DNA of 64,000 nt from Chitinophagaceae bacterium (GTDB lineage: Bacteria > Bacteroidota > Bacteroidia > Chitinophagales > Chitinophagaceae): the NCBI GenBank assembly GCA_019638615.1, contig JAHBTL010000031.1, forward strand, positions 22,252 through 86,251. The letters run 5' to 3'. Both the position numbers and the translations under genes were made by a program. Of this stretch, positions 15,378 through 24,700 are shown piece after piece. How positions within the stretch are numbered: position 1 is the stretch's first letter; each line of letters begins with the position of its first letter. The notes below the pieces were generated by a model, which made no database searches, was not told the DNA's origin, and worked only from the letters and a program-made list of their open reading frames with translations.

Positions 15378-16346
15378 ATGAGCGATAAATATTCAAACAG
15401 GCAATACCAGAACGATGATTGCGGGTGTAAGGATGCCGGTACAGGGACAAAGACTGAAGAGTCAGTAAAAAAAGAAAGAGATAAACTATGCCTGGACCTC
15501 TATTCCTCTGCGGGGGTGGTGGTTCAATATGAAAAGAAAGTAGACCAGCTTAAAATTATGGAGAACTATAAGACCTGCTCATTTTTATGGTCAGAAGAGT
15601 TCTACTATTATTATCGCGACCTGTCTCTCTCTTACGGAAGCAAGTTGTTGCAGTCGACAGAATCTATCAAAGACGGAATAAAAAATAATTCAACCTCCGG
15701 TAAACAGCTTTCAGATACACTGGATGCTATTACCAAATCTGTTAAGGATATCAAAACCAAGATACTGGATCTGAATGAAGCAGCTAATAAACTGCAAAGT
15801 TCTGCCAATGACAGTTGTAACTGTGCGGCCATGGCTATCATTACCGGTAAAAAACCGGCAGGATGCACTGATAAAACGCCGCCGGTTGATACGGGTAAAG
15901 GCTGCCCCGGTGCAGAAGATACATTCAAGAAACTTATCGGCGATCCATATAAGCTGGTGCATGAAGTAGATGGCCTTGTCAAATCATCTCATGATGTGGT
16001 GGGTATACAGGCTTTTTCTATTGTGCAGATGGACAAACTGCAGGGTGAATTGAATGCAGGCGCCAAACAGTTGGATGGTCATATACAGGATGCTGTCAAG
16101 AAAGGTGAAGCTGCAGTGAAAAAAACGTATGAAGAGCTTGGCAAGATCGCACAGGAATTGTCGAAGGCAGTTGTCGATAAATATGCAAAGCGCAGTGTGT
16201 TTGAAGGGTTGTTCGATGCTTCACGAAATCTCTGCTGTAATCCCTGCGATTGCCTGAAAGATAAAAGCTGTGGAGATAAGATATGCGAGATATGTAAAGA
16301 AATACTGCCCGATCCTAAACCCGCACAACAAACCCAGGCATATTGA
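15378..16346 (+). CDS. Cysteine-rich helical eCIS protein A
   Basis: This 322-residue protein is not recognised. It has 15 cysteines: a CGC pair near residue 12, a CNC near 149, and a terminal cluster of seven between about residues 285 and 308 (CC, PCDC, SC, and CEIC of the CxxC type). Between them are long amphipathic helices (SYGSKLLQSTESIKDGI, LDAITKSVKDIKTKI, DGHIQDAVKKGEAAV). There is no signal peptide. It lies between the sheath and tube genes and is followed by a similar gene, so both are probably structural parts of the particle. Cysteine content this high is unusual for proteins assembled in the cytoplasm; metal binding or oxidation after release are both possible. Confidence 0.65.
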   Translation: MSDKYSNRQYQNDDCGCKDAGTGTKTEESVKKERDKLCLDLYSSAGVVVQYEKKVDQLKIMENYKTCSFLWSEEFYYYYRDLSLSYGSKLLQSTESIKDGIKNNSTSGKQLSDTLDAITKSVKDIKTKILDLNEAANKLQSSANDSCNCAAMAIITGKKPAGCTDKTPPVDTGKGCPGAEDTFKKLIGDPYKLVHEVDGLVKSSHDVVGIQAFSIVQMDKLQGELNAGAKQLDGHIQDAVKKGEAAVKKTYEELGKIAQELSKAVVDKYAKRSVFEGLFDASRNLCCNPCDCLKDKSCGDKICEICKEILPDPKPAQQTQAY

Positions 16347-16393
16347 ACAAGCCGGTATCATAAAATTATTTCAATTTAAAATTATTTCTTTTT

Positions 16394-17353
16394 ATGGCAC
16401 AAGAACAGAACGATAAAGTCTACAATTGCGTTCCTTATCAGCCTTTAGGCGATTGGCAAAAGGAATGGGTGAAGCAATGTTGTCTTCCGCCTGAGGAAGA
16501 AAATCCTGGAGGTTGTGATTGCTGTTATGATGAATGGACACGTGAATATAAGCAAACCGTCCTCGATCTTAACCTGAAACTGGAAGAAGCCGAGCAGGGA
16601 AACATACGCTATAAATTTCTCAGCGAAAGGCGGGAGATGCTGAAATCATGGTATGAAGACCTGGCGAAAGCCGATGAACTGGCCAGGGTTATTTGTGGAC
16701 AGTTTGAAGTGCTGGAAGCGCAGGTTGATAAAGCGCATGAGAATTCTGCATACGCTATTGACGCCATCAACTATCTCTTTTGCATGATCAAAGGTTTCTA
16801 CATAAAAGTAGATGGGGTGAAAACTATACTCGAAGACCTGCTCGCCTGTATCCAGAGATTGAATAACCCTGAAGTCAATAAATCAGGTGTATATAAATCA
16901 CTCCAGGTATATAATGAGAAGTTAGATGCGTTGATCAAGACAAGAGATGAGATGATCCGTCTTATCATTCTCGCCATCCGTATTTCCAATCTCGTAGAGG
17001 AAGAGTTGTCAGAGAATTTTGGACTGCAGATGGTGTTCGCTTGCTGGAAAGAGAAATTGAAATGCAAAGCGACCGATGAAAAACCGGACCCATGTGCTGA
17101 TCCGGAAGGAGAGAAGAAATGTACTGAAATCCCGAAAGATTGTAAGTTTGAACTACCTGCTGTCAGTTTCCCGATTTCGGGCTCAGTTTATTTCAAAAAA
17201 ATTAAAAAGCTTTACACCTGTCATGTCGACCTCAGCAATACAGAACTGAGTAATCTCACCATATTAAATAAAGAAAAAGAAGAGCTGGTGGCTCGTTCTG
17301 AAAGCCTTAAAAAAGCAATTGAGAAGACCAATCCTGAGCAACGTTGCAAATAA
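16394..17353 (+). CDS. Cysteine-rich helical eCIS protein B
   Basis: This 319-residue neighbour of protein A has 16 cysteines, including CC near residue 29 and the cluster CDCC near 40. Long helices follow (QTVLDLNLKLEEAEQG, GQFEVLEAQVDKAHENSA, SLQVYNEKLDALIKT), and the C-terminal third has dispersed cysteines with a short beta segment (FELPAVSFPISGSVYFKKI). Overall size, helix-rich build and cysteine pattern resemble protein A, but direct identity is low by eye, so paralogy is a hypothesis. It ends 38 bases before the first tube gene. A role inside the tube or at the cap, baseplate or sheath-tube boundary is possible. Confidence 0.65.
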   Translation: MAQEQNDKVYNCVPYQPLGDWQKEWVKQCCLPPEEENPGGCDCCYDEWTREYKQTVLDLNLKLEEAEQGNIRYKFLSERREMLKSWYEDLAKADELARVICGQFEVLEAQVDKAHENSAYAIDAINYLFCMIKGFYIKVDGVKTILEDLLACIQRLNNPEVNKSGVYKSLQVYNEKLDALIKTRDEMIRLIILAIRISNLVEEELSENFGLQMVFACWKEKLKCKATDEKPDPCADPEGEKKCTEIPKDCKFELPAVSFPISGSVYFKKIKKLYTCHVDLSNTELSNLTILNKEKEELVARSESLKKAIEKTNPEQRCK

Positions 17354-17391
17354 TGGTCATTCCACTTTAATAAAAACTTAAATCAATAATT

Positions 17392-17856
17392 ATGGCAGAT
17401 AATTTCAAATACCCGGTCCCGAAATTTCATTTTGAAGTGAAATGGGGAGGTACCCGTATGGGGTTTACGGAAGTAACGGGACTTGATTTTGAAACACAGG
17501 TGATCGAATACCGTGAAGGGAACAGCCCAACCTACAGCACCTATAAACAACCGGGTTTACAGAAATGGAGTAATGTGACAATGAAACGTGGTACTGTACT
17601 CGAAGATTTTGAGTTCTTCAAGCTATGGCGTGAAACTGTGAAGTTCCAGGAAGCGAATAAGGTCAAATCGAAATTCAGGAGAGATATCACGATCACTTTG
17701 CTGAATGAAGAGCATAAGCCTATAATCTCGTGGACACTGCTGAATGCATGGCCTACTAAAGTAATGTCTACCGATCTGAAAGCAGATGGTAATGAAGTGG
17801 CCATTGAGACTATGGAACTGGCTCACGAAGGATGCAGTATAGTGGAAGCGAAATAA
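17392..17856 (+). CDS. Inner tube protein 1 (Hcp/gp19-like)
   Basis: The 154-residue protein fits the phage tail tube family found in eCIS (Pvc1/Pvc5, Afp1/Afp5). Marks are the start KYPVPKFHFEVKWGG, GFTEVTGLDFETQVIEYREG, the basic central strand WSNVTMKRGTV and the end WTLLNAWPTKVMSTDLKADGNEVAIETMELAHEG. Hexamers of it stack to form the hollow rod that carries cargo. It lies six bases before a second, divergent tube gene. Confidence 0.9.
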   Translation: MADNFKYPVPKFHFEVKWGGTRMGFTEVTGLDFETQVIEYREGNSPTYSTYKQPGLQKWSNVTMKRGTVLEDFEFFKLWRETVKFQEANKVKSKFRRDITITLLNEEHKPIISWTLLNAWPTKVMSTDLKADGNEVAIETMELAHEGCSIVEAK

Positions 17857-17862
17857 CCAAGT

Positions 17863-18315
17863 ATGAACCCGTATCAGGCTGTCAATTTTCATTTTTCGGT
17901 GCACTTCAATTTTGAGCCGGGTGCAACCAACGATGTACGCTTTCAATCGGTATCCGGGCTTGATTCCACATTGGAAACAGAGACTATTAAGGAGGGTGGA
18001 GAGAATCATTTCGAGCATGTGATACCTCTACGTCGTCGCTACGGACCGCTCGTATTGAAAAGAGGACTTATAACACCGGATCAGTCCAAACTGGCGAAAT
18101 GGATGAAAGCGGCATTCGATCAAGAAACGATCGTTGCCTGGCCCACAGTAGTGATCCATTTATTGGGCGATGATCATAATGTGCTGATGAAATGGACCGT
18201 TAATAATGTATGGCCAAGAAGCTGGAAGATCGGTGAGCTGAATGCCGAACGTGGAGAAATACTGATAGAAACCCTGGAGCTGAATTACAACCGGTTAATA
18301 TTCGGAGACCTGTAA
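17863..18315 (+). CDS. Inner tube protein 2 (Hcp/gp19-like)
   Basis: This 150-residue second tube protein shares the same order of motifs as its neighbour: NFHFSVHFNF, FQSVSGLDSTLETE, RYGPLVLKRGL and WTVNNVWPRSWKIGELNAERGEILIETLELNY. In PVC and AFP one tube paralogue forms the long tube and the others make the first layers on the spike complex. The divergent sequence and its place beside the DUF5908 and LysM genes suggest that this copy forms the ring joining tube and spike. Confidence 0.88.
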   Translation: MNPYQAVNFHFSVHFNFEPGATNDVRFQSVSGLDSTLETETIKEGGENHFEHVIPLRRRYGPLVLKRGLITPDQSKLAKWMKAAFDQETIVAWPTVVIHLLGDDHNVLMKWTVNNVWPRSWKIGELNAERGEILIETLELNYNRLIFGDL

Positions 18316-18325
18316 ATAATTATCT

Positions 18326-18502
18326 ATGCCAATCGAGATAAGGGAGCTGATCATTAAAGCTACGGTGACCGGGGATGAAAACGGTAAGACAAGTATATCA
18401 TCACAGCCCCTGATGGATAATGATCAGACAGCGAATGAGCAGATCATCAATATTTGCATTGAAAAGATTCTTGACATATTAAAAGATAAAAAAGACCGAT
18501 AG
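18326..18502 (+). CDS. DUF5908-like eCIS microprotein (Pvc6-like)
   Basis: A 58-residue reading frame begins MPIEIRELIIKATV, a sequence I recognise as the signature of DUF5908, a small family found at this position in eCIS clusters. The end is basic and helical (IEKILDILKDKKDR). It sits 10 bases after tube protein 2 and 2 bases before the LysM protein, so it is part of the same transcript. The PVC counterpart Pvc6 lies between tube and hub genes; its function is unclear. Confidence 0.85.
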   Translation: MPIEIRELIIKATVTGDENGKTSISSQPLMDNDQTANEQIINICIEKILDILKDKKDR

Positions 18503-18504
18503 TC

Positions 18505-19194
18505 ATGCTTCTTGCAAAACTGGAAATAAAATCTTTTTCGGATAACCTGTTTACCCTGGATGGTGGGAAGAAGGATTTTATTGTGCCCATTAATCCTGAA
18601 GGGTTTACAAAGAATTATAAAGTAGAACATGACACTTCACGCGGTCACGGAAATAATCAAACCAACCCGAAATTCAAATCTACCGCTCCCGAAGAACTGA
18701 AGATTGATTTTATTCTCGATGGAACGCGTACGATGGATGGGTATCACGATTCATTGAAGTTTCTTAAGGTAAGTGAACAACTGGCCAGGTTTTTAGAGTG
18801 TGTATATGACTATGACGGAAAAATTCACCGTCCGCGTTTTTTACAGGTATTATATGGATCAGAGCTCAATTTTCCCTGTGTGCTATCGAACCTGGATATT
18901 AATCATACATTATTTGACCAGGAAGGTTCCCCGCTTCGGGTAAAGATCAGCGTCACATTCTTAAAATATGTAGCTCCTGAAAAACGTGTCAAAGAAGAGC
19001 GTAACGAATCACCGGATCTTACTCACTATAGAATATTGAAGCAGGGGGAGAGGCTGGATATGCTGAGCTTTCAGCAATATGGCACATCCAATTACCTGTT
19101 GCAGTTGGCCCGTTTCAATACACTCACCACTATCCGTGGAAACCGTGCGGGGCAGGAAATCTATTTACCACCACTGGATAAATCTGAAAAATAA
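18505..19194 (+). CDS. Hub/tube-initiator protein with C-terminal LysM (Pvc7-like)
   Basis: The 229-residue protein has an N-terminal CIS tube-like domain (LLAKLEIKSF, DFIVPINPEGFTKNYKVE, PEELKIDFILDGTRTMDG) and a C-terminal LysM-like motif at about 170-225 (HYRILKQGERLDMLSFQQYG, LLQLARFNTL, GQEIYLPPL). In T4 terms it corresponds to gp53/gp48-type adaptor proteins, which link the hub, wedges and tube. Its stop is followed directly by the VgrG ATG with no gap. Confidence 0.85.
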   Translation: MLLAKLEIKSFSDNLFTLDGGKKDFIVPINPEGFTKNYKVEHDTSRGHGNNQTNPKFKSTAPEELKIDFILDGTRTMDGYHDSLKFLKVSEQLARFLECVYDYDGKIHRPRFLQVLYGSELNFPCVLSNLDINHTLFDQEGSPLRVKISVTFLKYVAPEKRVKEERNESPDLTHYRILKQGERLDMLSFQQYGTSNYLLQLARFNTLTTIRGNRAGQEIYLPPLDKSEK

Positions 19195-20967
19195 ATGGAA
19201 GAGATCAGTGTATTAAATACTTCAGCACATGATGTTGTGACGTTTGACATACTGCTCGATGACGAGGTTATCAACTCCGAGTACCAGGTGTTGTCAATTT
19301 CAGTTTCGCGGGAGATCAACCGCATCCCTACGGCAAAGATAATCTTCCGGGATGGTGAAGCCTCCGTGCGTACTTTTTCTATCAGTAATGAAGATGATCT
19401 CAAACCCGGCAAAAAAATACAGATCAATGCCGGTCGTGATGGAACAAAGACCCGGGTATTCAAAGGTATCATTACCAAACATGCGGTAAGAGTAAAGGCC
19501 AGCGGCAATAGTGAACTGCATATTGAATGTCATGATGAAGCTGTTCGAATGACACTCGGCCGCCATAGTCAATATTTTGAGCAGGTTAAAGACAACGAAG
19601 TACTCGATGAATTGATTGGTAAATATAAAGGTGTTACAGCCGATGTGGAATCTACCACGCTCAAACATAAAGAGCTTATACAGCATCATATTTCCGATTG
19701 GGATTTTTTGCTGTTGCGCAGCGAAGCCAACGGGATGCTGGTTAATGTGGAAGATGGTATTATTATCATTAAAAAACCCGATACCGGCCAGGAGGGCGCT
19801 GCACGTATTACATATGGCGAATCTATACTGGAATTCGAAGCGGAGATAGATGCTCGCATGCAATGGAAAAAAGTGAAGGCGCTTTCCTGGGATTTCAGCA
19901 ACCAGCGGCTCTTCGACGCCGATGCATCATCCGCATCTTTTACCGAGCATGGTAATATAAGCGGAGGCGACCTGGCTGATATATTAAGTCCGGAGGAATA
20001 TAAGTTACATCATAGCGGCAACCTGCCCGAACAGGAATTACAGGATTGGGTAAATGGAACAATGTTGCGGAGCAGGCTGGCCAAGATCAGGGGACGTGCA
20101 CGCTTCTCCGGTTTTGCCGGTATCAGACCAGGTATGATGGTAGAGCTGGCAGGAGTAGGAGAGCGTTTTACCGGTAAAGCATTTGTTACAGCGGTCAGGC
20201 ATGATATAGGTAATGGCAGTTGGGATACGCATATACAATTTGGCCTCGACCCACAGCCATATCCTTTTCTTCATTATGATATGAATGATGCAGAAGCAGG
20301 AGGTTTGGTAGGAGGTATAAAAGGATTGCAGGTAGGAAAAGTAGTACAACTGGAAAATGACCCGGATGGCGAGCATCGCATATTGGTAAAAGTACCGATG
20401 ATCGATAATAATGCAAGAGGTAACTGGATGAGAATGGCAAGTCTTGATGCAGGTTCCGACAGGGGGGCTTTCTTCCGTCCTGAGATTGATGATGAAGTAA
20501 TAGTAGGGTTTATCAATAATGATCCGCGCAGCGGGGTAGTATTGGGAATGCTTCACAGCAGCAACAAAGCTGCACCACTCAATGCACAGGATGTAAATCA
20601 TGAAAAAGGATTTACTACACGGAGCAAAATGCATATCAGTTTCAATGATGATACAAAGACCATTATTATCGATACACCGGCAGGTAATATCATCACCCTG
20701 GATGAGAAGGGAACAAAGATTGAGATCGTTGACCAGAACAGTAATAAGATAACGATGGGCACTTCCGGGATAAAAATGGATAGCCCGAAGAATATTGAGA
20801 TCAATGCGAAGGGGAATATGACGCTTAAAGCGGCTGGCACCATGGAGTTGAAAGCTGCTACGATCTCAGCCAAAGCAGATGGAAATATTTCGGTGGAAGG
20901 AGCAATGGCAAAAGTCGCAGGGCAGGGTATTACTGAAGTAACAGGCGGATTGGTAAAAATTAATTAA
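19195..20967 (+). CDS. VgrG-like spike/hub protein (Pvc8-like)
   Basis: This 590-residue protein combines gp27-like and gp5-like parts. Residues about 10-360 form the hub domain. An OB-fold follows at about 380-450 (GKVVQLENDPDGEHRILVKV, EVIVGFINNDPRSGVVLGM), and residues about 470-590 form a needle of short repeated beta strands (IIIDTPAGNIITLDEKG, MTLKAAGTMELKAATISAKA). Trimers make the central spike that punctures the target. No extra C-terminal effector domain is fused. It is followed by PAAR, which would cap the needle. Confidence 0.93.
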   Translation: MEEISVLNTSAHDVVTFDILLDDEVINSEYQVLSISVSREINRIPTAKIIFRDGEASVRTFSISNEDDLKPGKKIQINAGRDGTKTRVFKGIITKHAVRVKASGNSELHIECHDEAVRMTLGRHSQYFEQVKDNEVLDELIGKYKGVTADVESTTLKHKELIQHHISDWDFLLLRSEANGMLVNVEDGIIIIKKPDTGQEGAARITYGESILEFEAEIDARMQWKKVKALSWDFSNQRLFDADASSASFTEHGNISGGDLADILSPEEYKLHHSGNLPEQELQDWVNGTMLRSRLAKIRGRARFSGFAGIRPGMMVELAGVGERFTGKAFVTAVRHDIGNGSWDTHIQFGLDPQPYPFLHYDMNDAEAGGLVGGIKGLQVGKVVQLENDPDGEHRILVKVPMIDNNARGNWMRMASLDAGSDRGAFFRPEIDDEVIVGFINNDPRSGVVLGMLHSSNKAAPLNAQDVNHEKGFTTRSKMHISFNDDTKTIIIDTPAGNIITLDEKGTKIEIVDQNSNKITMGTSGIKMDSPKNIEINAKGNMTLKAAGTMELKAATISAKADGNISVEGAMAKVAGQGITEVTGGLVKIN

Positions 20968-20986
20968 CCAGCCATAATTATCAGCT

Positions 20987-21280
20987 ATGCCTTCAGCAGC
21001 AAGAACAGGAGATATGCACACATGCCCGATGGTGGATCCCGGTCCGAAGCCACATGTAGGCGGACCCATAGTTGGGGCCGGGGTGCCGACTGTATTGATC
21101 GGTAGTCAGCCTGCCGCAGTAGTAGGGGATATACTTACCTGTGTAGGACCGCCTGATACGATCGTTAAAGGATCGGCTACTGTTTTGATCGGCGGAAAGC
21201 CTGCTGCAAGGCAAGGCGACAATACTGCTCATGGCGGTGTGATAGTGATGGGGTTTCCTGCCGTGCAGATCGGCGGATAA
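20987..21280 (+). CDS. PAAR-repeat spike tip protein (Pvc10-like)
   Basis: This 97-residue protein is a plain PAAR protein with the usual glycine/proline-rich repeats (VGGPIVGAGVPTVLIG, GDILTCVGPPDTIVKGSATV, GGKPAARQGD). His11, His23, Cys52 and His82 are candidate zinc ligands. It forms the sharp cone on the spike trimer. No toxin domain is attached. Confidence 0.93.
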   Translation: MPSAARTGDMHTCPMVDPGPKPHVGGPIVGAGVPTVLIGSQPAAVVGDILTCVGPPDTIVKGSATVLIGGKPAARQGDNTAHGGVIVMGFPAVQIGG

Positions 21281-21298
21281 AATTTTAAAGAAGCAATA

Positions 21299-21712
21299 AT
21301 GAACAATGTCAATTCATTTCTTGGTACAGGATGGGCTTTCCCGCCTTCATTCGATAAAGATTCAGGAACGGTAGAGCTGGTGCGTAATGAAGAAGATATC
21401 AGGCAAAGTCTCGATATTCTTTTATCTACTACACTTGGCGAAAGAGTGATGCAGCCCCGGTATGGCTGCGCGCTCGCCACACATGTGTTTACAACGCTTA
21501 ACAGTTCTGTGATCGGTTATATAAAAGATATGGTGCAGAATGCCATCCTGTTTTATGAACCCCGGATACTGGCGCAGAAAGTGGATGTAAGCACGGTGGA
21601 TGAGTTCACCGGTCAGCTTAATATCCAGGTGGAATATATCATACCGGAGACCAATTCGAGATTCAATTATGTATATGATTATTACCTGAAAGAAGCCATA
21701 AAGCCTGTATAA
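21299..21712 (+). CDS. gp25-like baseplate wedge protein (Pvc9-like)
   Basis: The 137-residue protein fits the GPW/gp25 family: FLGTGWAFPPSFD at the start, VELVRNEEDIRQSLDILLST, the conserved GERVMQPRYGC and YYLKEA at the end. The protein nucleates sheath assembly on the baseplate and resembles the sheath C-terminal domain. It sits between PAAR and the first large wedge gene, as in other eCIS loci. Confidence 0.93.
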   Translation: MNNVNSFLGTGWAFPPSFDKDSGTVELVRNEEDIRQSLDILLSTTLGERVMQPRYGCALATHVFTTLNSSVIGYIKDMVQNAILFYEPRILAQKVDVSTVDEFTGQLNIQVEYIIPETNSRFNYVYDYYLKEAIKPV

Positions 21713-21736
21713 AAGTTAAACCGTAGCGGACTAGTT

Positions 21737-24700
21737 ATGTTTACCTGTCAATACCTGAAACATCCTTTTCAAAACGACCCTGGTGTCAGCCAGCGTCAGA
21801 GAGCTATTGATGAATTATTGTCGGATAACGTCAGGATTGATGGGCGTTCGACGGCCGAACTGCTGCAATATATTTTCAGGCTCTCGCGTAATATCAATTA
21901 TTATGAAACGGACATGTCGGTCAGCGACTGGCAGCCTTTGTTCCGGAATAGCTTACCCTTTTTAATTGCAGAGATATGTACATATGATACGAAAACACTG
22001 CGGGACAAATTCCGGTTGTTTGGAACGATGTTTTCAAAACAGCCGGGTAAGCCCGGCCTGCAGTTGCTGTTGTATTATATGTATTATCATGCGATCGGTA
22101 AGTTCAACGACTGGCAACTGAAACTTGCCGGTAAACAAACAGGATTGGAAGCGGCGGTACGGCAGTTGATCGGAGATACATTACGTTCGCCGGTACGTGA
22201 TTTTATAGCTGTGGTTAATACCGCTTCGCGTATTTATGGAGTAAAAAGAATAAACATCATTGCGCTGGTGGAGAACGAGACATGGCAGTTTACTACAGAT
22301 GATCTTCGTGGAGAGATAGCTGCAACGAATGGCGCCATACTGGACAACTGCAAAAATATGCAGCAACTAAAGAAAATAATGGATGCAGCGTTTGCTTCGT
22401 TCATGAATGCCATAGAATCGTTGTCATTGCTGGCGCCCGGCTATATGGAGGCCAGCCTTGAACCGGAAAAAGAGGCCCTGCAAAAATCACATGCACCGCA
22501 TCTCGCTTTGATCTTTGCCTTTATCAAATTATTCGGAAGGATGCAGGGAGAACTTAATAAAAAGACACGCCGGCATCTTGATTTCTTTTACAAAGAAGTA
22601 TTGAACATCCGGTCGGCGCCTGCTCAGCCGGATAAAGCGCATATCGTATTTGAGCTGCAGAAGATACTGCGCAATGAATTGCAGAAATATGCTTTACCGA
22701 AAGGTACATTACTGAAAGATGGTAAGGATGATAACAAGCAGGAGATATTATTCTCGACGGATGAGGAGATCGTTGTGAATGAAGCGCAGATCGTTGAGAA
22801 AAAGACTTTATTCCTGAACCAGGATAGTGTGCCGTTTGAGACCAGGCCCGGACTGATGGAATCTCATACGTATGTAGGAGGTGTTTATATGGCTCCAAAA
22901 GCAGACATGGCTGATGGAGTTAAAGAAGATTTTAGTGACGGGCAGCCGGTTAACTGGTATACATTAGGAAATAAGGACAGTAAATTTATTGCACCAGGAA
23001 AAAAAGACCCCATTCCATATCCTGGTGCCAGATTAGGTTTTATACTTGCGTCACCGGTTTTATATCTTGCTGAAGGAACCCGTACCATCGATATAAAAGT
23101 GGTATGCAAACTCGATACAACTACCTGCGGTACTCAGCCACCATACCCGCCGGAGAACCTGATGGAGGGAATCAATAAAATTTTGTCCGATAGTTATATC
23201 CTCATTAATGAGGATATAATTGATGCTGCCGTGAAGAAAGGCCTGAGCGAGAATTCTGCAAAAAAGATCCGAGAGTATAAAGATGTAGAAAGTAATGCGG
23301 GTTTACCCAGGTATTGTCATTGGATCGATTTTTTGACTAAAAATTCTACTGTTAAGAATGAAGTTGAAATTCTGCCGGAGCTGTTTTACGAAAGGCATGC
23401 ATTGAGTATCTTGTTTAGCGGGGAAAAGGAATGGATCAAACCTAGTTCGATCGACACTCTGAAGCTGGATAACATGGTAACAATAGGTGATAAAGGTTTC
23501 GATCTGCTGATAAAAATGACGTTGAAAGCTGACAGGCCCGGAGTTGTTTTTTTCAATAAAGAAACATTGAAGGAAGATTTTAATACCACCCTTCCGCTTG
23601 TGAAGATAGAGCTCGACCCGGCTATCAAATTGGAGTATGAATTTAAAGATGTTGATGGGACCTGTTGTCTCGAACGCCGGTCGGCGATCACGAATGTTGT
23701 GTCGATGTATCATTTTTTCAGGGCAGCCCGTGTACAAAATACTACGGAGATCAGGGTGGATGTATGTGGTGTGAAAAATCTGGTAGTGCAGAACGACGAG
23801 AATGTGATGGATGTAAATGCACCCATTTATCCATTTGGTACAAGACCGGATGTAGCGGATTTTGATGTCGTGAATCCTTCCAAAGCTTATTGTTTTACCA
23901 GGGCATTGGTCGAAGATGTTGTTAGCAATGGTATATCTAAAAGAGGAGAGAACGCCTTGAAAGCCGAAGCTCAAAAGAAAGCCAGGAAGACCAAAAAACA
24001 ATTCGACGATTTCCTGAAAGCGTATGTCAGGATAGAAAATGAAAAGGAGAAGCCGGAAGATGTGAAGGACAGGGCGATCATCCAGGAAAGGTTCAAGCTT
24101 AAAAATTATTGCCCCCGGAATTTAAGAGGCCCCAACTTTTATCTTGGCAGCAAAGAGATTTTCTTTAAGGCGTGGGAAACGATATGTATAAAACTGAATT
24201 GGAAAGACAAACCGGAAAGCTTCAATGATCATTACCTCGCGTATGTAAAACGGGAGGACTATTTTACCTGCGACGACCCCACTGATGCAACCAGGCAGGT
24301 GTTTGGATTGAATGAGTGTGAGTTTGAGGTCAATTTTGCTTTATTGGAAGAAGGGAACTGGAAAAAGGAAAAAGATGATGATTATGCAGATCCCAACCCG
24401 GTGACCGGGGATAATAACAGGAAATTATTTACGAAGGACAATTGCAAGCATTGCGATGATGGATCGTATGAATATTCATTCAAAGTTGAAAACGACAACT
24501 TTGATAGCACTCCTGTTTTTGTCGATTTCCCTGTTGAGTTCAACCAATACACGGTTCATTCACGGCATGGGTTTTTAAAGTTAAATCTGCAAAACCAGGA
24601 TTTCCTGCACAAGAACTATGCATTTGTGCTGGCCCGCCAGATGATGGCATTCGGGAAACTGCCATCGAAGCAGCAACAGGAAGGAGCAGTGTATTATGAT

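Noticed and set aside
19300-24001. Minus-strand frames opposite the VgrG-like and Pvc11-like genes
   Set aside because: They overlap well-supported genes, have no recognised domain and no promoter or spacing of their own.
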